A stretch of DNA of 64,000 bases from M2408 sp040386975 (GCA_040386975.1 JAZKEO010000009.1:1-64000); one strand, 5' to 3'. Shown: positions 51,277-61,286, counted from the stretch's first letter. Notes: generated by a model from the sequence alone, not told the origin. Program-made: numbers and translations.

Positions 51277-51293
51277 CGATTAAAAAAGGACAT

Positions 51294-51333
51294 AAAAAAA
51301 TCCCGATTTAGATTCTTAATCGGGATTTTTGTT
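51294..51333. terminator. Bidirectional terminator between asd and fabD
   Basis: AAAATCCCGATT (51297-51308) pairs with AATCGGGATTTT (51318-51329). Ts follow on the + strand and As precede it, giving a T-run on the minus strand too, so one hairpin ends both convergent genes. Confidence 0.9.
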
Positions 51334-51354
51334 TATATTCTAAAATGTATTGAG

Positions 51355-52236
51355 TTAAATTTCTGCAGAACTACATGGAAAAGCACGATCTACTTTTTTA
51401 AATAATCCTTGTAAAACTTTTCCTGGGCCAACTTCTATCACTTCAGTAGCACCATCAGCGATCATCAAATTCATTGTTTGTGTCCAACGAACAGGAGCTG
51501 TTAACTGAGCAACCAAATTTTTCTTAATTTCTTCAGGACTTGTAACGGCAGAAGCATTTACATTTTGATAAACTGGACAAATTGGCGTTGAAAATTCAGT
51601 TGCTTCAATCGCTGCTGCTAATTCTTCACGTGCTGGTTCCATCAAAGGTGAGTGAAATGCACCACCAACTGGTAACAATAAAGCTCTTTTTGCTCCAGCT
51701 TCCGTTAATTTAAGACATGCTTCTTCAACAGCTGGAAAAGCACCAGAAATAACTAATTGACCTGGACAATTATAATTTGCAGCAACTACAATTCCATTTA
51801 TTTCAGCACATATTTTTTCAACGATTTCATCTTCTAAACCTAAAATTGCAGCCATAGTTGACGGTTCTGCTTCACATGCTTTTTGCATTGCTAAAGCTCT
51901 TTTATAAACCAATTTCAAACCATCTTCAAACTTTAAGGTTTTATTTGCCACCAAAGCTGAAATTTCACCAAGTGAGTGTCCAGCAACCATATCTGGTTTA
52001 AATGAATCACCTAAACAAGCTGCTAAAATTACTGAATGTAAAAATATTGCTGGTTGCGTAACTTTTGTTTGTTTTAATTCTTCATCTGTTCCTTCAAACA
52101 TAATTTTTTGAATGTCATAGCCTAATATTTCATTTGCTTTTACAAACATTCCTTTAGCTAAATCAGATTTATCGTATAAATCTTTTCCCATTCCTGAGAA
52201 TTGTGCTCCTTGACCTGGAAAAACGTATGCTTTCAT
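51355..52236 (-). CDS. fabD: Malonyl-CoA:ACP transacylase
   Basis: Loads malonyl groups onto acyl carrier protein for fatty-acid synthesis. 293 residues. Signatures: MKAYVFPGQGAQFSGMGKDL, nucleophile Ser in VAGHSLGEISALVA, conserved Arg region YKRALAMQKACEAEPSTMAA, and GGAFHSPLMEPAR with the catalytic His. A -7 element TATTTTTG lies on the minus strand at 52260-52253. Single gene between two terminators. Confidence 0.96.
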   Translation of the reverse strand: MKAYVFPGQGAQFSGMGKDLYDKSDLAKGMFVKANEILGYDIQKIMFEGTDEELKQTKVTQPAIFLHSVILAACLGDSFKPDMVAGHSLGEISALVANKTLKFEDGLKLVYKRALAMQKACEAEPSTMAAILGLEDEIVEKICAEINGIVVAANYNCPGQLVISGAFPAVEEACLKLTEAGAKRALLLPVGGAFHSPLMEPAREELAAAIEATEFSTPICPVYQNVNASAVTSPEEIKKNLVAQLTAPVRWTQTMNLMIADGATEVIEVGPGKVLQGLFKKVDRAFPCSSAEI

Positions 52237-52290
52237 TTTTTAAATTTTTACACAAAAATAACAAAATACTTATCAAATTCATATATACTT

Positions 52291-52328
52291 AAAACAAAAA
52301 ACCACTCGTCAAATTGACGAGTGGTTTT
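52291..52328 (-). terminator. Rho-independent terminator of the 52369 gene
   Basis: AAAACCACTCGTCAA (52298-52312) and TTGACGAGTGGTTTT (52314-52328) are exact inverted repeats with a one-base loop. The A-rich left flank is a T-run on the minus strand. Confidence 0.9.
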
Positions 52329-52368
52329 ATTATTAGATTTAAAATCTACTTTTAGCTTGTGCTAAAAA

Positions 52369-55017
52369 TTATTTTCTGATAACTAATTTTTCAGTAATGA
52401 TTCCGTTTGTTGTTGTAAAATTAACAACATAGATACCGTTTGCGAAAGATGTAGTATTTACAGATAAGTTATGAGAACCTGCAGTTTTGCTTCCTAAGTT
52501 AGAAGTATAAACAACTTTTCCTGATAAATCAGAAATTGAAACATTTACTTTAGACTCATTTTTCAAAGCATAATCAATAGCAACATTTTCAGCAGCTGGA
52601 TTTGGATATACAGAGAAAGAAGAGAATGCAGCGTTTTCATTGATTCCTGCATTACTAATTGTTGTACAAGCAGAGATTGCAGTACATCCGTTAATTGTTA
52701 CAGCTACAGAGTAATCACCGTTTGTAGTTGCAGTAAAATCAGCAGCTGTTTCACCAGCAACAATTCCAATTGGGTTACAAGTTCCCCATTGGTAAGTAGC
52801 ACCAGCTTGAGGAGCAACACTTAAAGTACTAAAGAAAGCAGTAACAGCAACATCAATTGTTTGTGCAGTTACAACTTGAGCAGAAGAAGTTAAACCTCCT
52901 ACAGTTACTGTATAAGAACCAGCAGCAGTTACAACTAAAGTTGCATTTGTTTCACCAACGATTGGAGTTCCATCTAAATTCCACTGATTACCTGAAGTAG
53001 CAGAAGAAGTTAATGTCAAAGTTCCAGCAGCACATAAAATGTTATCTGTATCATCAGATGTTAAAGTTGGAGGTAAAAAGAAATCTACACAATTAGAAGT
53101 TTGTGAACATCCATTAGCAGACACTTGTACAGAGTAAGAACCATCAACTGTTGGTGTGAAATCTTGTGCAGTTGCACCAGTAATAGCTGCTGGTGTAGTT
53201 GAACAGTTTTCCATCCATTGGTAAGTAACACCAGTTGCATTAGCATGAATTTGAGAACCAGCAATTGCTGTTGTTACATCAAAAGATTGAACAGTTACTA
53301 AAGTAGGAACAGAAGTTGCTCCGTTATTAGTTACAGTGTAAGAACCTGCAGCACTAACAACTAAAGTTTGGTTAGTTTCACCAATTAATACAGATCCATC
53401 TAAGTTCCACTGGTTACCAGTTGTCATATCAGAAGATAAAGTTAAAGAACCACCTGTACAAAGAATATTATCATCTCCTGCAGTAATTGTTACTACTGGT
53501 GCTACTGGTGGTTGTACGAAAGACAATCTTACAGCTGGAGCAAATCCCCATCCGATAAAAAAGTTAACAGCACCACCTGTACCGAATGGTCCATAACATA
53601 CTGTTGATGCATCATCATCACCTGCAGCACTACCTCCAATAAAAATTCTATCAGCACCAGCGTATTTTTTAACACTCGCTACATAATACCAACCTGCTTC
53701 TAATGTAATTGAAGAAGCAAAAGGAATAGCTGTGTAATTACCGTTAGCAATATCACTAGCTTGAATATTGTAATCAATTTCGTCAACAAACTCCATAGCT
53801 TGAACTGAGTTGAAAGATGCATCATCTGGATTATATCTCCAAAGATTAATGTTTGCTACTGTTGCAGTTGTTCCCGTTTCAAATTTAACGCTTACAGCTG
53901 GTAAGTCAACATTGTTAATTATTTCAAAAGTATTACCCATTGATGTCTCGTCATCTTGATTAAATCTGTAGATGTCTGTACCTACAAAATCTTGAGCGTA
54001 AACTTCAGTATTTGTTTCAAAAGTTGCAGGAGTTGATGTATTATTTGTAATATCATCATCAGCAGCAACACTAAATGAAACTGTGTAAGAAGTGTTAGTT
54101 ACAGGAGTAAATCCAGTAGCAACCCAAATTGTGTCAGTAACACCGATAGCTAAATCAAAAGTTGTTGGAGTATTATAAACATCAGAAGTTCCATCATTGA
54201 TTACAACGTTTAAAGTTGAACCTACTGCAGGCGTTCCTCCTAAATTGTTAGCTATAACACCAACTGTTAATGGTTGAAGTTGAGAACCAGCAATTACTGA
54301 GTAGTCATAAGCATTAATAATATCATTTGTGAATCCTTTTGATAAAACGATATCATTACCTAAAGCCTCAGAAATTTGAATATCATCAACCGCCCAACCG
54401 TAATCCCATGCACCTACATAGTGAAAACGAATTAAAACTTGAGATTGTCCACCAGCAACAGAACTAATGTTTAATTCTATTAAATCCGGATTTGCCGTAC
54501 TTGTATTCGTAGCAACACTTGAATTTAAATCATAAATAGTCCAGTTAGCACCATTATCTCCACTTACTTGTACTTCTGTAGTTTCTAAGTATCTAGTGTG
54601 ATATTGTTCAAATGATAAAATCAAAGCTGGGTTAGCTGAGAAATCAATTGGATTTGCTAAAGTAATGTAAGCATCTTGTGTACTAGTTTGCCCTAAAGCA
54701 TCAGAGTTAATGTATGCAAAACCATCATTAACAGTTGTTGAAGCAAATGGGCCATCAAATACATCAGCTGGATTTGTCGAAATTGTCCAGTCTGTCGCAG
54801 GATTACTTGTGTTAGATAACGTCCAATCTAAAAGGTTGTTAAATGTGTTGCTATAAAGAACCGCTTTATTGTATAAAATAGGGTCTTTTTTTACTTTAGT
54901 ATCTGTCGTCGATACAAAGTTTTTCGCTCTTCGAGCTACGTTTTTATTCAATGTTACTTGCGAAAAAGAAATAGAGGCAAGTGCAATTGAAAATAAACTT
55001 AAGTAAACTTTTCTCAT
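52369..55017 (-). CDS. T9SS-exported surface protein with Ig-like repeats
   Basis: 882 residues. Signal peptide MRKVYLSLFSIALASISFS, a jelly-roll (choice-of-anchor J/MAM-like) domain in the first 230 residues (YSNTFNNLLDWTLSNTSNPA, AWDYGWAVDDIQIS), and an adhesion-type Ig region. Two repeated Ig-like units then begin NILCTGGSLTLSSDMTTGNQ and NILCAAGTLTLTSSATSGNQ, each with QWNLDG. The type A sorting domain at the end is SSFSVYPNPAAENVAIDYAL ... ITEKLVIRK. No catalytic motif is seen; adhesin or structural role is likely. It has its own terminator. Confidence 0.85.
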   Translation of the reverse strand: MRKVYLSLFSIALASISFSQVTLNKNVARRAKNFVSTTDTKVKKDPILYNKAVLYSNTFNNLLDWTLSNTSNPATDWTISTNPADVFDGPFASTTVNDGFAYINSDALGQTSTQDAYITLANPIDFSANPALILSFEQYHTRYLETTEVQVSGDNGANWTIYDLNSSVATNTSTANPDLIELNISSVAGGQSQVLIRFHYVGAWDYGWAVDDIQISEALGNDIVLSKGFTNDIINAYDYSVIAGSQLQPLTVGVIANNLGGTPAVGSTLNVVINDGTSDVYNTPTTFDLAIGVTDTIWVATGFTPVTNTSYTVSFSVAADDDITNNTSTPATFETNTEVYAQDFVGTDIYRFNQDDETSMGNTFEIINNVDLPAVSVKFETGTTATVANINLWRYNPDDASFNSVQAMEFVDEIDYNIQASDIANGNYTAIPFASSITLEAGWYYVASVKKYAGADRIFIGGSAAGDDDASTVCYGPFGTGGAVNFFIGWGFAPAVRLSFVQPPVAPVVTITAGDDNILCTGGSLTLSSDMTTGNQWNLDGSVLIGETNQTLVVSAAGSYTVTNNGATSVPTLVTVQSFDVTTAIAGSQIHANATGVTYQWMENCSTTPAAITGATAQDFTPTVDGSYSVQVSANGCSQTSNCVDFFLPPTLTSDDTDNILCAAGTLTLTSSATSGNQWNLDGTPIVGETNATLVVTAAGSYTVTVGGLTSSAQVVTAQTIDVAVTAFFSTLSVAPQAGATYQWGTCNPIGIVAGETAADFTATTNGDYSVAVTINGCTAISACTTISNAGINENAAFSSFSVYPNPAAENVAIDYALKNESKVNVSISDLSGKVVYTSNLGSKTAGSHNLSVNTTSFANGIYVVNFTTTNGIITEKLVIRK

Positions 55018-55116
55018 AATAAATTTATTTTTTTGTACCGTAAAATTAATAAAATTTTAACATGTACAAGGTTTGTAGTGAAAAAACGTAAAAAAAATTA
55101 AAAGGTTGGTGAATTA

Positions 55117-55854
55117 TTAAAATTCTTTTAAAAACTTTATAATTTCTTTTGTGTTTTCTATATGCCCCATGTGTCCAGCTGATTTAACTAATCTTATATT
55201 CAACGTTTTAAGATGTTTTTTCATTTTTTCATAAGGAACAATTTTATCGACTTGACCTTGAACAATTAAGAAATTATGTTTGTTGTTTAAAACATAATTC
55301 TCATTTGAAAGTCGATCTCGCATAGCAATGGTATGAAAAACAATTGCTTGGACTTGAATTTTTAAGGCTTCTTGAACCAAATTTGCAACAAAATCACTTT
55401 TTTGAAAGCCTTCTAAAAATAAATTTGGAATAGCTTCTTTAATAAAAAAGTCTTTATTTTGCTTCACAATTTCAATCACACGGTTTCTATCCAATTTTTT
55501 TTGTTCTTCATCTTCCCAAAAATTGGAATGGAATAAACAGACTTTACCTTTTGAATTAGTCAGTTTGTGTAATTCGATCGCCACATAACCACCTAAAGAA
55601 TGACCAATAATGTCAAAATCTGTTACGCTTAAATCATTTAATGTTTTTTGAACTTCTCTTGAAATTTCTATAATAGTTGGGTTTTCAATTTCCAATTTAG
55701 AATTTCCATGTCCTGGTAAATCAATTAGAATTGCTCGAAAATTAAATTGGGATAAATTTAAAATCTCCCACATGGTGGATGATTCTAAAAACCCATGTAA
55801 AAAAACGACGGTTCTTTGATTTTTTTCTGGATTAATTATTTTATAATGTAACAT
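55117..55854 (-). CDS. Alpha/beta hydrolase
   Basis: 245 residues. VFLHGFLESSTMW is the oxyanion-hole HG motif, DIIGHSLGGYVAIELHKL carries the nucleophile elbow (GHSLGG, Ser), and the C-terminal catalytic His is in VKSAGHMGHIENTKEIIKF. The acid is probably Asp in VQGQVDKIVPY. Similar to MenH/BioH-size esterases; substrate unknown. It starts 6 bases after the rodA stop, placing it at the end of the cell-elongation operon. Confidence 0.88.
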   Translation of the reverse strand: MLHYKIINPEKNQRTVVFLHGFLESSTMWEILNLSQFNFRAILIDLPGHGNSKLEIENPTIIEISREVQKTLNDLSVTDFDIIGHSLGGYVAIELHKLTNSKGKVCLFHSNFWEDEEQKKLDRNRVIEIVKQNKDFFIKEAIPNLFLEGFQKSDFVANLVQEALKIQVQAIVFHTIAMRDRLSNENYVLNNKHNFLIVQGQVDKIVPYEKMKKHLKTLNIRLVKSAGHMGHIENTKEIIKFLKEF

Positions 55855-55860
55855 CTTAAA

Positions 55861-57261
55861 TCACATCAATACATCATTTCGTTGACTATCCAAACGTAGT
55901 AGAATAAACATCATAACAGAAAATGACATCATGGAAGAGCCTCCATAACTAAAAAAGGGTAAAGGAATTCCAATCACAGGAGCAAAACCGATGTTCATAC
56001 CAATGTTTATGGCAAAATGGTAAAATAAAATCAACGAACAACAATAGGCATAAATTCGGTTAAATTTAGATTTCTGTCTTTCAGCAATGATAACAATTCT
56101 AACCAACATAAACATATATAAAATCATCAAGAGCATACTCCCTGCAAAGCCCCATTCTTCGGCCAAAGGACAAAAAATAAAATCAGTCTCACTTTCAGGA
56201 ACATGATTGGATTCTACACTTGCTACGGTCGCTTTATTATATCCTTTTCCTGTCCAACCACCGGAACCAACAGCAGCCATAGCGCGATTTCGATTGTAAT
56301 CTTCGCCGTCTGGATCTTCTTTCAAACCTAAAAAAAGTTCAATTCTATCTTTTTGATGTCCTGCCAAACTTTGAAAACCATAATTTACAGTTGTTGAAAT
56401 TGCAGACATCAAAATAAAGCCAATTAGAACAATTAAAGTGACCTTATTTCGATCTCTTTTTGAAGACATCCATCGTAAAACAAAAAAACTAACTAAGGCC
56501 AAAATAAATAAACTAACTATTACACCAGCAAATCCGGGAATAGCGAAACCTGGTAAAAAAGAAAAAGTAATAATATTGTTACTCATTAATAAAGTAACGA
56601 TTGATAAAAAGATGACAACGAAAAAAATTGGAATAAAATGACTCCCAACCCAGGTACTTTTAAATTTAAATCCCGGAATTAAATTTATTATTTTTAGAAT
56701 AATTGGATCATAAGTAATTCCTTCACGATACATAACAAACAAGAAGGAAGTAAAAACGACAAAAGTTCCCGCATCTGGCTGCATTAAAATCAGTGCCATT
56801 GGTCCTAAAATCAATAAATTAGCAATAATTACTGTTTTTAAATTTTGCTGAATAACATTTACTTGACTGATATAGCTTGAAAGTGCAATGGCGGTTCCAA
56901 TTTTAGCGAATTCTGCGGGTTGAATTCCCATAGAGCCAATTCCAAGCCAAGCTCTTGCTCCGTTTACACTCGGCATAAACAAAACAATTATCAATAAAAT
57001 GATACAAAATATATAAATTGGTATGGCGAATTTTCTGTAAATACTTGCATCAATTAGCATAACCAAAAAGCCTAAAAACAGAGAAAAAGCAACCCATAAA
57101 ATTTGTTTGCCGTATTTTTGAGAAAAATCGAATAAATTAGGATGATCTGAATCATAAGCTGCAGAATACACGTTGGCAATTCCCATCGCTAAAAAGATAA
57201 GGAAAACTGAAAACAGTGGCCAATCAATTGATTTACTAAATGAAACTTCTCTCCTAGCCAT
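55861..57261 (-). CDS. rodA: Rod shape-determining protein RodA
   Basis: SEDS-family peptidoglycan glycosyltransferase working with PBP2 in lateral-wall synthesis. 466 residues, longer than E. coli RodA (370). Hydrophobic helices throughout, with the signatures IGSMGIQPAEFAKIGTAIAL, RNRAMAAVGSGGWTGKGYNK, ESNHVPESETDFIFCPLAEE WGF and GIPLPFFSYGGSSMMSF. It lies 2 bases after the mrdA stop. The extra length is in the membrane-rich middle (about 190-270). Confidence 0.95.
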   Translation of the reverse strand: MARREVSFSKSIDWPLFSVFLIFLAMGIANVYSAAYDSDHPNLFDFSQKYGKQILWVAFSLFLGFLVMLIDASIYRKFAIPIYIFCIILLIIVLFMPSVNGARAWLGIGSMGIQPAEFAKIGTAIALSSYISQVNVIQQNLKTVIIANLLILGPMALILMQPDAGTFVVFTSFLFVMYREGITYDPIILKIINLIPGFKFKSTWVGSHFIPIFFVVIFLSIVTLLMSNNIITFSFLPGFAIPGFAGVIVSLFILALVSFFVLRWMSSKRDRNKVTLIVLIGFILMSAISTTVNYGFQSLAGHQKDRIELFLGLKEDPDGEDYNRNRAMAAVGSGGWTGKGYNKATVASVESNHVPESETDFIFCPLAEEWGFAGSMLLMILYMFMLVRIVIIAERQKSKFNRIYAYCCSLILFYHFAINIGMNIGFAPVIGIPLPFFSYGGSSMMSFSVMMFILLRLDSQRNDVLM

Positions 57262-57263
57262 GC

Positions 57264-59156
57264 TTAATTACTGTGAATTGAGTATTTAGATTTTTTCTTC
57301 TTAACATTTAACAAATTTGCATCTATGATAGATTTTTCTTTGACTAAATCGGTCACTTTTCCTTTTAAGTATAATTCAATCATCAATCTACAAATTGGCG
57401 CAGCCCACGAACCTCCCCAACCAGCATTTTCAACGATACAAGCTATAGCAATTTTTGGATTATCCATTGGTGCAAAACACACAAAAACGGAGTGATCTTC
57501 ACCTTGTGAGTTTTGAACGGTTCCTGTTTTTCCACAAACAGTAATATCTTTTATCCGAGCTTTTGAACCTGTTCCACCAGATTCATTTACAACTCGTCTC
57601 ATCCCTTCAATAATTGGCTCAAAATGAATCGGGTCAACCATCGATTTGTTTACTTTTTTAAATATCGGATTTGTTTGTTTACCTCCAACAGATCTAACAA
57701 AATGTGGTGTATAATACCAGCCTTTATTTGCTATTGTAGCAACAATATTTGCCATTTGAAGTGGAGTAACTTTTACCTCTCCTTGTCCGATAGAAATCGA
57801 CCGAATCGTACTGAAAGCCCACGTAAGGTGTCCGTACCATTTGTCGTAATATTTTGAATCAGGTATTAAACCTGGTCTCAAGCCAGTAATATCCGTTTCA
57901 AATTTTTGCCCTAAGCCAAAGCTATTCATGTATTTTGCCCACACATTTAAACCTTGTTCAGCGTCTTCAAAGAATTTTTTCTTTCTTCCTTTGTGAATGA
58001 TTTTTCTTACTACTGCATAATAATATGGATTACAAGAATATTGTACAGCTTTTTTGATATCTGTCGCCATTGGGTGATTGTGGCAACCAACAACACTTTT
58101 ATTACATGGAAATCCTGATTCAATATCTATAACACCTTCTTGTAAACCGATTAATGATTGAAGTAATTTCAAAATAGAACCTGGAGGATATTCCGCCGCT
58201 AAAGGTCTTGGATAAAGTGGTTTGTCTGGGTCTAACACTAATTTTGGATAGTTAGCAGAAATATTTCTGTTCCCAACAAATAAATTCGGATCAAAAGAAG
58301 GTGCTGAAACCAAACTTAAAATTTCTCCTGATTTTGGTTCAATGGCAACAATACAACCTCTTTTGTTTTGCATTAATTTTTCACCGTAAGCTTGTAAATC
58401 TATGTCAACGCCCAATTTTAGTGCTGGACCTTGTTTGGCAATGGTGTCATATTTACCACCTGCATAAGCTTCAATAGCATTATTCATGGCAGAAGTAACA
58501 ATATAATGTACTCCTTTTCTACCTCTTAATTCTGCTTCATAGAACTTTTCAATTCCAGCTTTTCCAATGTTATCTCCTGGACGATAGAATTTATCAATTT
58601 CAATGTCTTCTCTATTTGCTTCAGATAAATAGCCTAAAATATTCGCTGCATTTGAAAAAGGATATGACCTCATCGAAGTGATTTCTTCATAAAATCCTGG
58701 GAAATTTTCGAGATAAGGTGCTATAAGAGACATTTCATCATTCGTAAGTTCTTTTACAAATGGATAAGGTCTAATTTTTTGATAATTTGCTGTTGTTTTA
58801 CCTGTTATTTTACTGTGATACTTTCCTTCTCCTTTTACAATTTCTTTGAAGCGGTATTTTACTTTTTCGGGAGTCCACCCAATTAATTTTGCGAAAGCAA
58901 CTGTGTCAAAATCTCTAATATTATCCTCAACCATCATGAGGTTGTAATAGGTCTTATTGGTTACAATTTTCTTTCCTGTTCTGTCGTAAACAATTCCTCT
59001 AGGAGGAGTAATGAGTTTTCTTTTTTCAGCAATTTCTTGAGCTCTTAAAGTCCAACTTTCATCAATGATTTGCATATAAAACAAACGAGTAGAATAAATG
59101 AATCCTACAAGTAGAAAAAAGATTATAACAACATATTTTCGGCTGTCAAAATTCAT
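57264..59156 (-). CDS. mrdA: Penicillin-binding protein 2
   Basis: Elongation-specific transpeptidase, 630 residues. One N-terminal anchor (YVVIIFFLLVGFIYSTRLFY), a pedestal region (RGIVYDRTGKKIVTNKTYYN), and the transpeptidase domain with SxxK in YPPGSILKLLQ, SxN in VQYSCNPYYYAVV, and KTG in TVCGKTGTVQN. It overlaps mreD by 4 bases (ATGA). With RodA it forms the wall-synthesis core of the elongasome. Confidence 0.96.
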   Translation of the reverse strand: MNFDSRKYVVIIFFLLVGFIYSTRLFYMQIIDESWTLRAQEIAEKRKLITPPRGIVYDRTGKKIVTNKTYYNLMMVEDNIRDFDTVAFAKLIGWTPEKVKYRFKEIVKGEGKYHSKITGKTTANYQKIRPYPFVKELTNDEMSLIAPYLENFPGFYEEITSMRSYPFSNAANILGYLSEANREDIEIDKFYRPGDNIGKAGIEKFYEAELRGRKGVHYIVTSAMNNAIEAYAGGKYDTIAKQGPALKLGVDIDLQAYGEKLMQNKRGCIVAIEPKSGEILSLVSAPSFDPNLFVGNRNISANYPKLVLDPDKPLYPRPLAAEYPPGSILKLLQSLIGLQEGVIDIESGFPCNKSVVGCHNHPMATDIKKAVQYSCNPYYYAVVRKIIHKGRKKKFFEDAEQGLNVWAKYMNSFGLGQKFETDITGLRPGLIPDSKYYDKWYGHLTWAFSTIRSISIGQGEVKVTPLQMANIVATIANKGWYYTPHFVRSVGGKQTNPIFKKVNKSMVDPIHFEPIIEGMRRVVNESGGTGSKARIKDITVCGKTGTVQNSQGEDHSVFVCFAPMDNPKIAIACIVENAGWGGSWAAPICRLMIELYLKGKVTDLVKEKSIIDANLLNVKKKKSKYSIHSN

Positions 59157-59668
59157 TTCAACTTTGTTTTACGAAGGAAAATTGTTTGTATCAAAATACA
59201 AATAATAAAAGAGAAAGGTAAACTTAAAATGGTCTTTTGAAACACGAATAAAAGTTCATTGAATTTGAAAATTTCAAGTAAAAAAAACCAAAAATGATGA
59301 ATCAAAAGTAAAAGTCCGTGAACAGATAAAATCCAACGAAACTCCATGTTTTGTAAGGATAATTCACTTCCTGGATCATAAGCATCTCTTGTTTCAAAAA
59401 TCTTGAAAATATAAGGTCGAGCAAAAGCAATGAGCAAAGCTGATGAAGCGTGTAAACCAAAAGTATTTGATATCGAATCAATTGTTAAGCCAAAAACAAA
59501 GGAAACAATAAAGCTTAAAAAAATATTTAAATCATGTGGTAAAAGCAAAATAAACAATGGATAAATCATAAACTGAATACCAAAATCTATTTCCAATTGA
59601 TTAAATACTAAAGCTTGAGCCAAAGCAAAGAAAATAAATCGAAGAAGATGTTTTATAAATTGTATCAT
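59153..59668 (-). CDS. mreD: Rod shape-determining protein MreD
   Basis: 171 residues, about five membrane helices (LRFIFFALAQALVFNQLEID, IYPLFILLLPHDLNIFLSFI, VSFVFGLTIDSISNTFGLHA, ILSVHGLLLLIHHFWFFLLE, LPFSFIICILIQTIFLRK). FGLTIDSISNTFGLHA is the most typical part. Sequence conservation of MreD is low; assignment rests on size, helix pattern and its 4-base overlaps with mreC and mrdA. Confidence 0.9.
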   Translation of the reverse strand: MIQFIKHLLRFIFFALAQALVFNQLEIDFGIQFMIYPLFILLLPHDLNIFLSFIVSFVFGLTIDSISNTFGLHASSALLIAFARPYIFKIFETRDAYDPGSELSLQNMEFRWILSVHGLLLLIHHFWFFLLEIFKFNELLFVFQKTILSLPFSFIICILIQTIFLRKTKLK

Positions 59669-60504
59669 TCTACTTTGTCTTCAGGGATTAATGCTTCAAT
59701 TTTTTCTTGTTCTGTCTTCAACAAATTTTTAACAACATAAACGTTTTGAATTTTTCTATAATCTTGTGAAAACAAAACACTTACATCCCACAAAGGCTGA
59801 CCTTCAATGGATGAAATAGATGAGATTTTTCCTACTGAAATTCCTCTTGGAAAAATTCCTGATCCACCTCGTGTTACAACTTTTCTCCATTTTTTGATGC
59901 GGATATCATTCGATATTCCTGCAATTTTTCCATACCTTGCATGAGTTCCATCCCATTTCAATAAACCAAAAGCATCTGTTTTTTCAATCATTACATCAAT
60001 GTTTATGTCTGCTGTCAAAACTGATTTTACTATAGAGAAATGTTTGCTCACATAATGCACAACACCTACAACTCCTTCATCAGAAAAAACACCTAAATTT
60101 CTTTTTATTCCTTGTAAAGAACCAACATTTAAAGTAAAATAATTATTCCTTTTATCATAGGTTGAATTGATTACAATTGCTGGGATATACTCGTATTGTT
60201 GGTGAAAAAGTGTGTCGTCAATCTTGACACTTTTTTTATCTATTTGTATGAACGAAATTGGATTTTTATCTCTTAAACGAATATTTTCCTTTTGTAATTT
60301 TAAATTCGTATTTGATAAATTAAATAGTTTTGTTACATCATTTTTTACAACTAGAACTTTTCCTGTAATATCGTTTGCACTCGTTAAAATTTGAGTTTTT
60401 GGAAAACTCATAAAGGTAAAATAAATGTACAGGGCAAAAAATTGCAATGCTACAAACAATAAGAATACTTGAAATCGTTTAAAAAATGCAAATAATTTGC
60501 TCAT
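59665..60504 (-). CDS. mreC: Rod shape-determining protein MreC
   Basis: 279 residues. One N-terminal membrane anchor (VFLLFVALQFFALYIYFTFM), a short helix (LQKENIRLRDK), then the paired beta domains of MreC: IPAIVINSTYDKRNNYFTLN, VGSLQGIKRNLGVFSDEGVV, GVVHYVSKHFSIVKSVLTAD, and VVTRGGSGIFPRGISVGKIS. It activates PBP2. First gene of the mreC-mreD-mrdA-rodA unit, with its own promoter. mreB, usually just upstream, is absent; a secreted-protein gene with a terminator lies there instead. Confidence 0.95.
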   Translation of the reverse strand: MSKLFAFFKRFQVFLLFVALQFFALYIYFTFMSFPKTQILTSANDITGKVLVVKNDVTKLFNLSNTNLKLQKENIRLRDKNPISFIQIDKKSVKIDDTLFHQQYEYIPAIVINSTYDKRNNYFTLNVGSLQGIKRNLGVFSDEGVVGVVHYVSKHFSIVKSVLTADINIDVMIEKTDAFGLLKWDGTHARYGKIAGISNDIRIKKWRKVVTRGGSGIFPRGISVGKISSISSIEGQPLWDVSVLFSQDYRKIQNVYVVKNLLKTEQEKIEALIPEDKVE

Positions 60505-60537
60505 GGGTTAAAAACGGGGCTAAAAACTTTCAAAATC

Positions 60538-60545
60538 CAAAGTTA
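60538..60545 (-). promoter_or_regulatory. mreC operon promoter, -7 element
   Basis: Minus strand TAACTTTG, exact TAnnTTTG match, 33 bases before the mreC ATG and after the terminator of the upstream gene. Confidence 0.55.
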
Positions 60546-60584
60546 GGATAATTTATTCACATAAATTAAAGTCTGAAATAATTA

Positions 60585-60618
60585 AACAAAAAAAAGCTTA
60601 TCTAAAAAGATAAGCTTT
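60585..60618 (-). terminator. Rho-independent terminator of the 60639 gene
   Basis: AAAGCTTATCT (60593-60603) pairs with AGATAAGCTTT (60608-60618), 4-base loop. The A-run on the left (60586-60595) is a T-run on the minus strand. Confidence 0.88.
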
Positions 60619-60638
60619 CAAAATGTGAAAGGTAAAAC

Positions 60639-61286
60639 TTAAATTTTTGCGTTTGACTCTTCAAAGAATTTTAACAATACATTGTATTCATCAACAGTAA
60701 TACTTGTTGTGTTTTTTGAAGTTGAATTATACATTTTAATGAATGGCACCCACTTCCCTACAACTTCTTTTGCAACAGCTGCACCAGAAACTTCTTTCCA
60801 GATGTAAGTTCCACTTTGATCAGAGTTTACGATTTTTCCTTCGTAATATTTCTCTTTTGTTTCAATATAATATTTCTCTTTTTTTGTAGTTGGGGTTGAA
60901 GCAACCTTTTCAACAGCAACCTCAAACATGTACCCAATTTCTAAGCCTTTACCAGTAGTATAAGCTAATTCAACATTTGCAACTTTTGCCGCTGTAGGAT
61001 AAGTTGTGTTAATTGTTGTCATTCCTTTTACTAAATCATTTAATTCTGATTTAGTGAATTCAACAAAACGAGTATCACTTGCACCGAAAGCCTTGTATTC
61101 TAAAACTAATTTGTTTTCTTTTGAGCTTGTAGATAAATCTTTTACAGTAAGCATAGAAGCTTTAAAATCGTTTACCTTTCCTAAATCTGTGTACGTTTTT
61201 TCAACTAAACCTGATTTTGTTTGTGCTGTTACTGTACCAAAAACGATAGCAGAAACCAATGTTAAAAATGTAACTATTTTTTTCAT
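60639..61286 (-). CDS. Exported protein, unknown
   Basis: 215 residues. Signal peptide MKKIVTFLTLVSAIVFGTVTA followed by a mature part rich in Lys/Thr/Glu and short strands (SGLVEKTYTDLGKVNDFKAS, KENKLVLEYKAFGASDTRFV, VELAYTTGKGLEIGYMFEVA, KEKYYIETKEKYYEGKIVNS). No family recognised; probably periplasmic. It stands alone between a TAnnTTTG promoter and a strong terminator, occupying the place where mreB usually sits before mreC. Confidence 0.75.
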   Translation of the reverse strand: MKKIVTFLTLVSAIVFGTVTAQTKSGLVEKTYTDLGKVNDFKASMLTVKDLSTSSKENKLVLEYKAFGASDTRFVEFTKSELNDLVKGMTTINTTYPTAAKVANVELAYTTGKGLEIGYMFEVAVEKVASTPTTKKEKYYIETKEKYYEGKIVNSDQSGTYIWKEVSGAAVAKEVVGKWVPFIKMYNSTSKNTTSITVDEYNVLLKFFEESNAKI

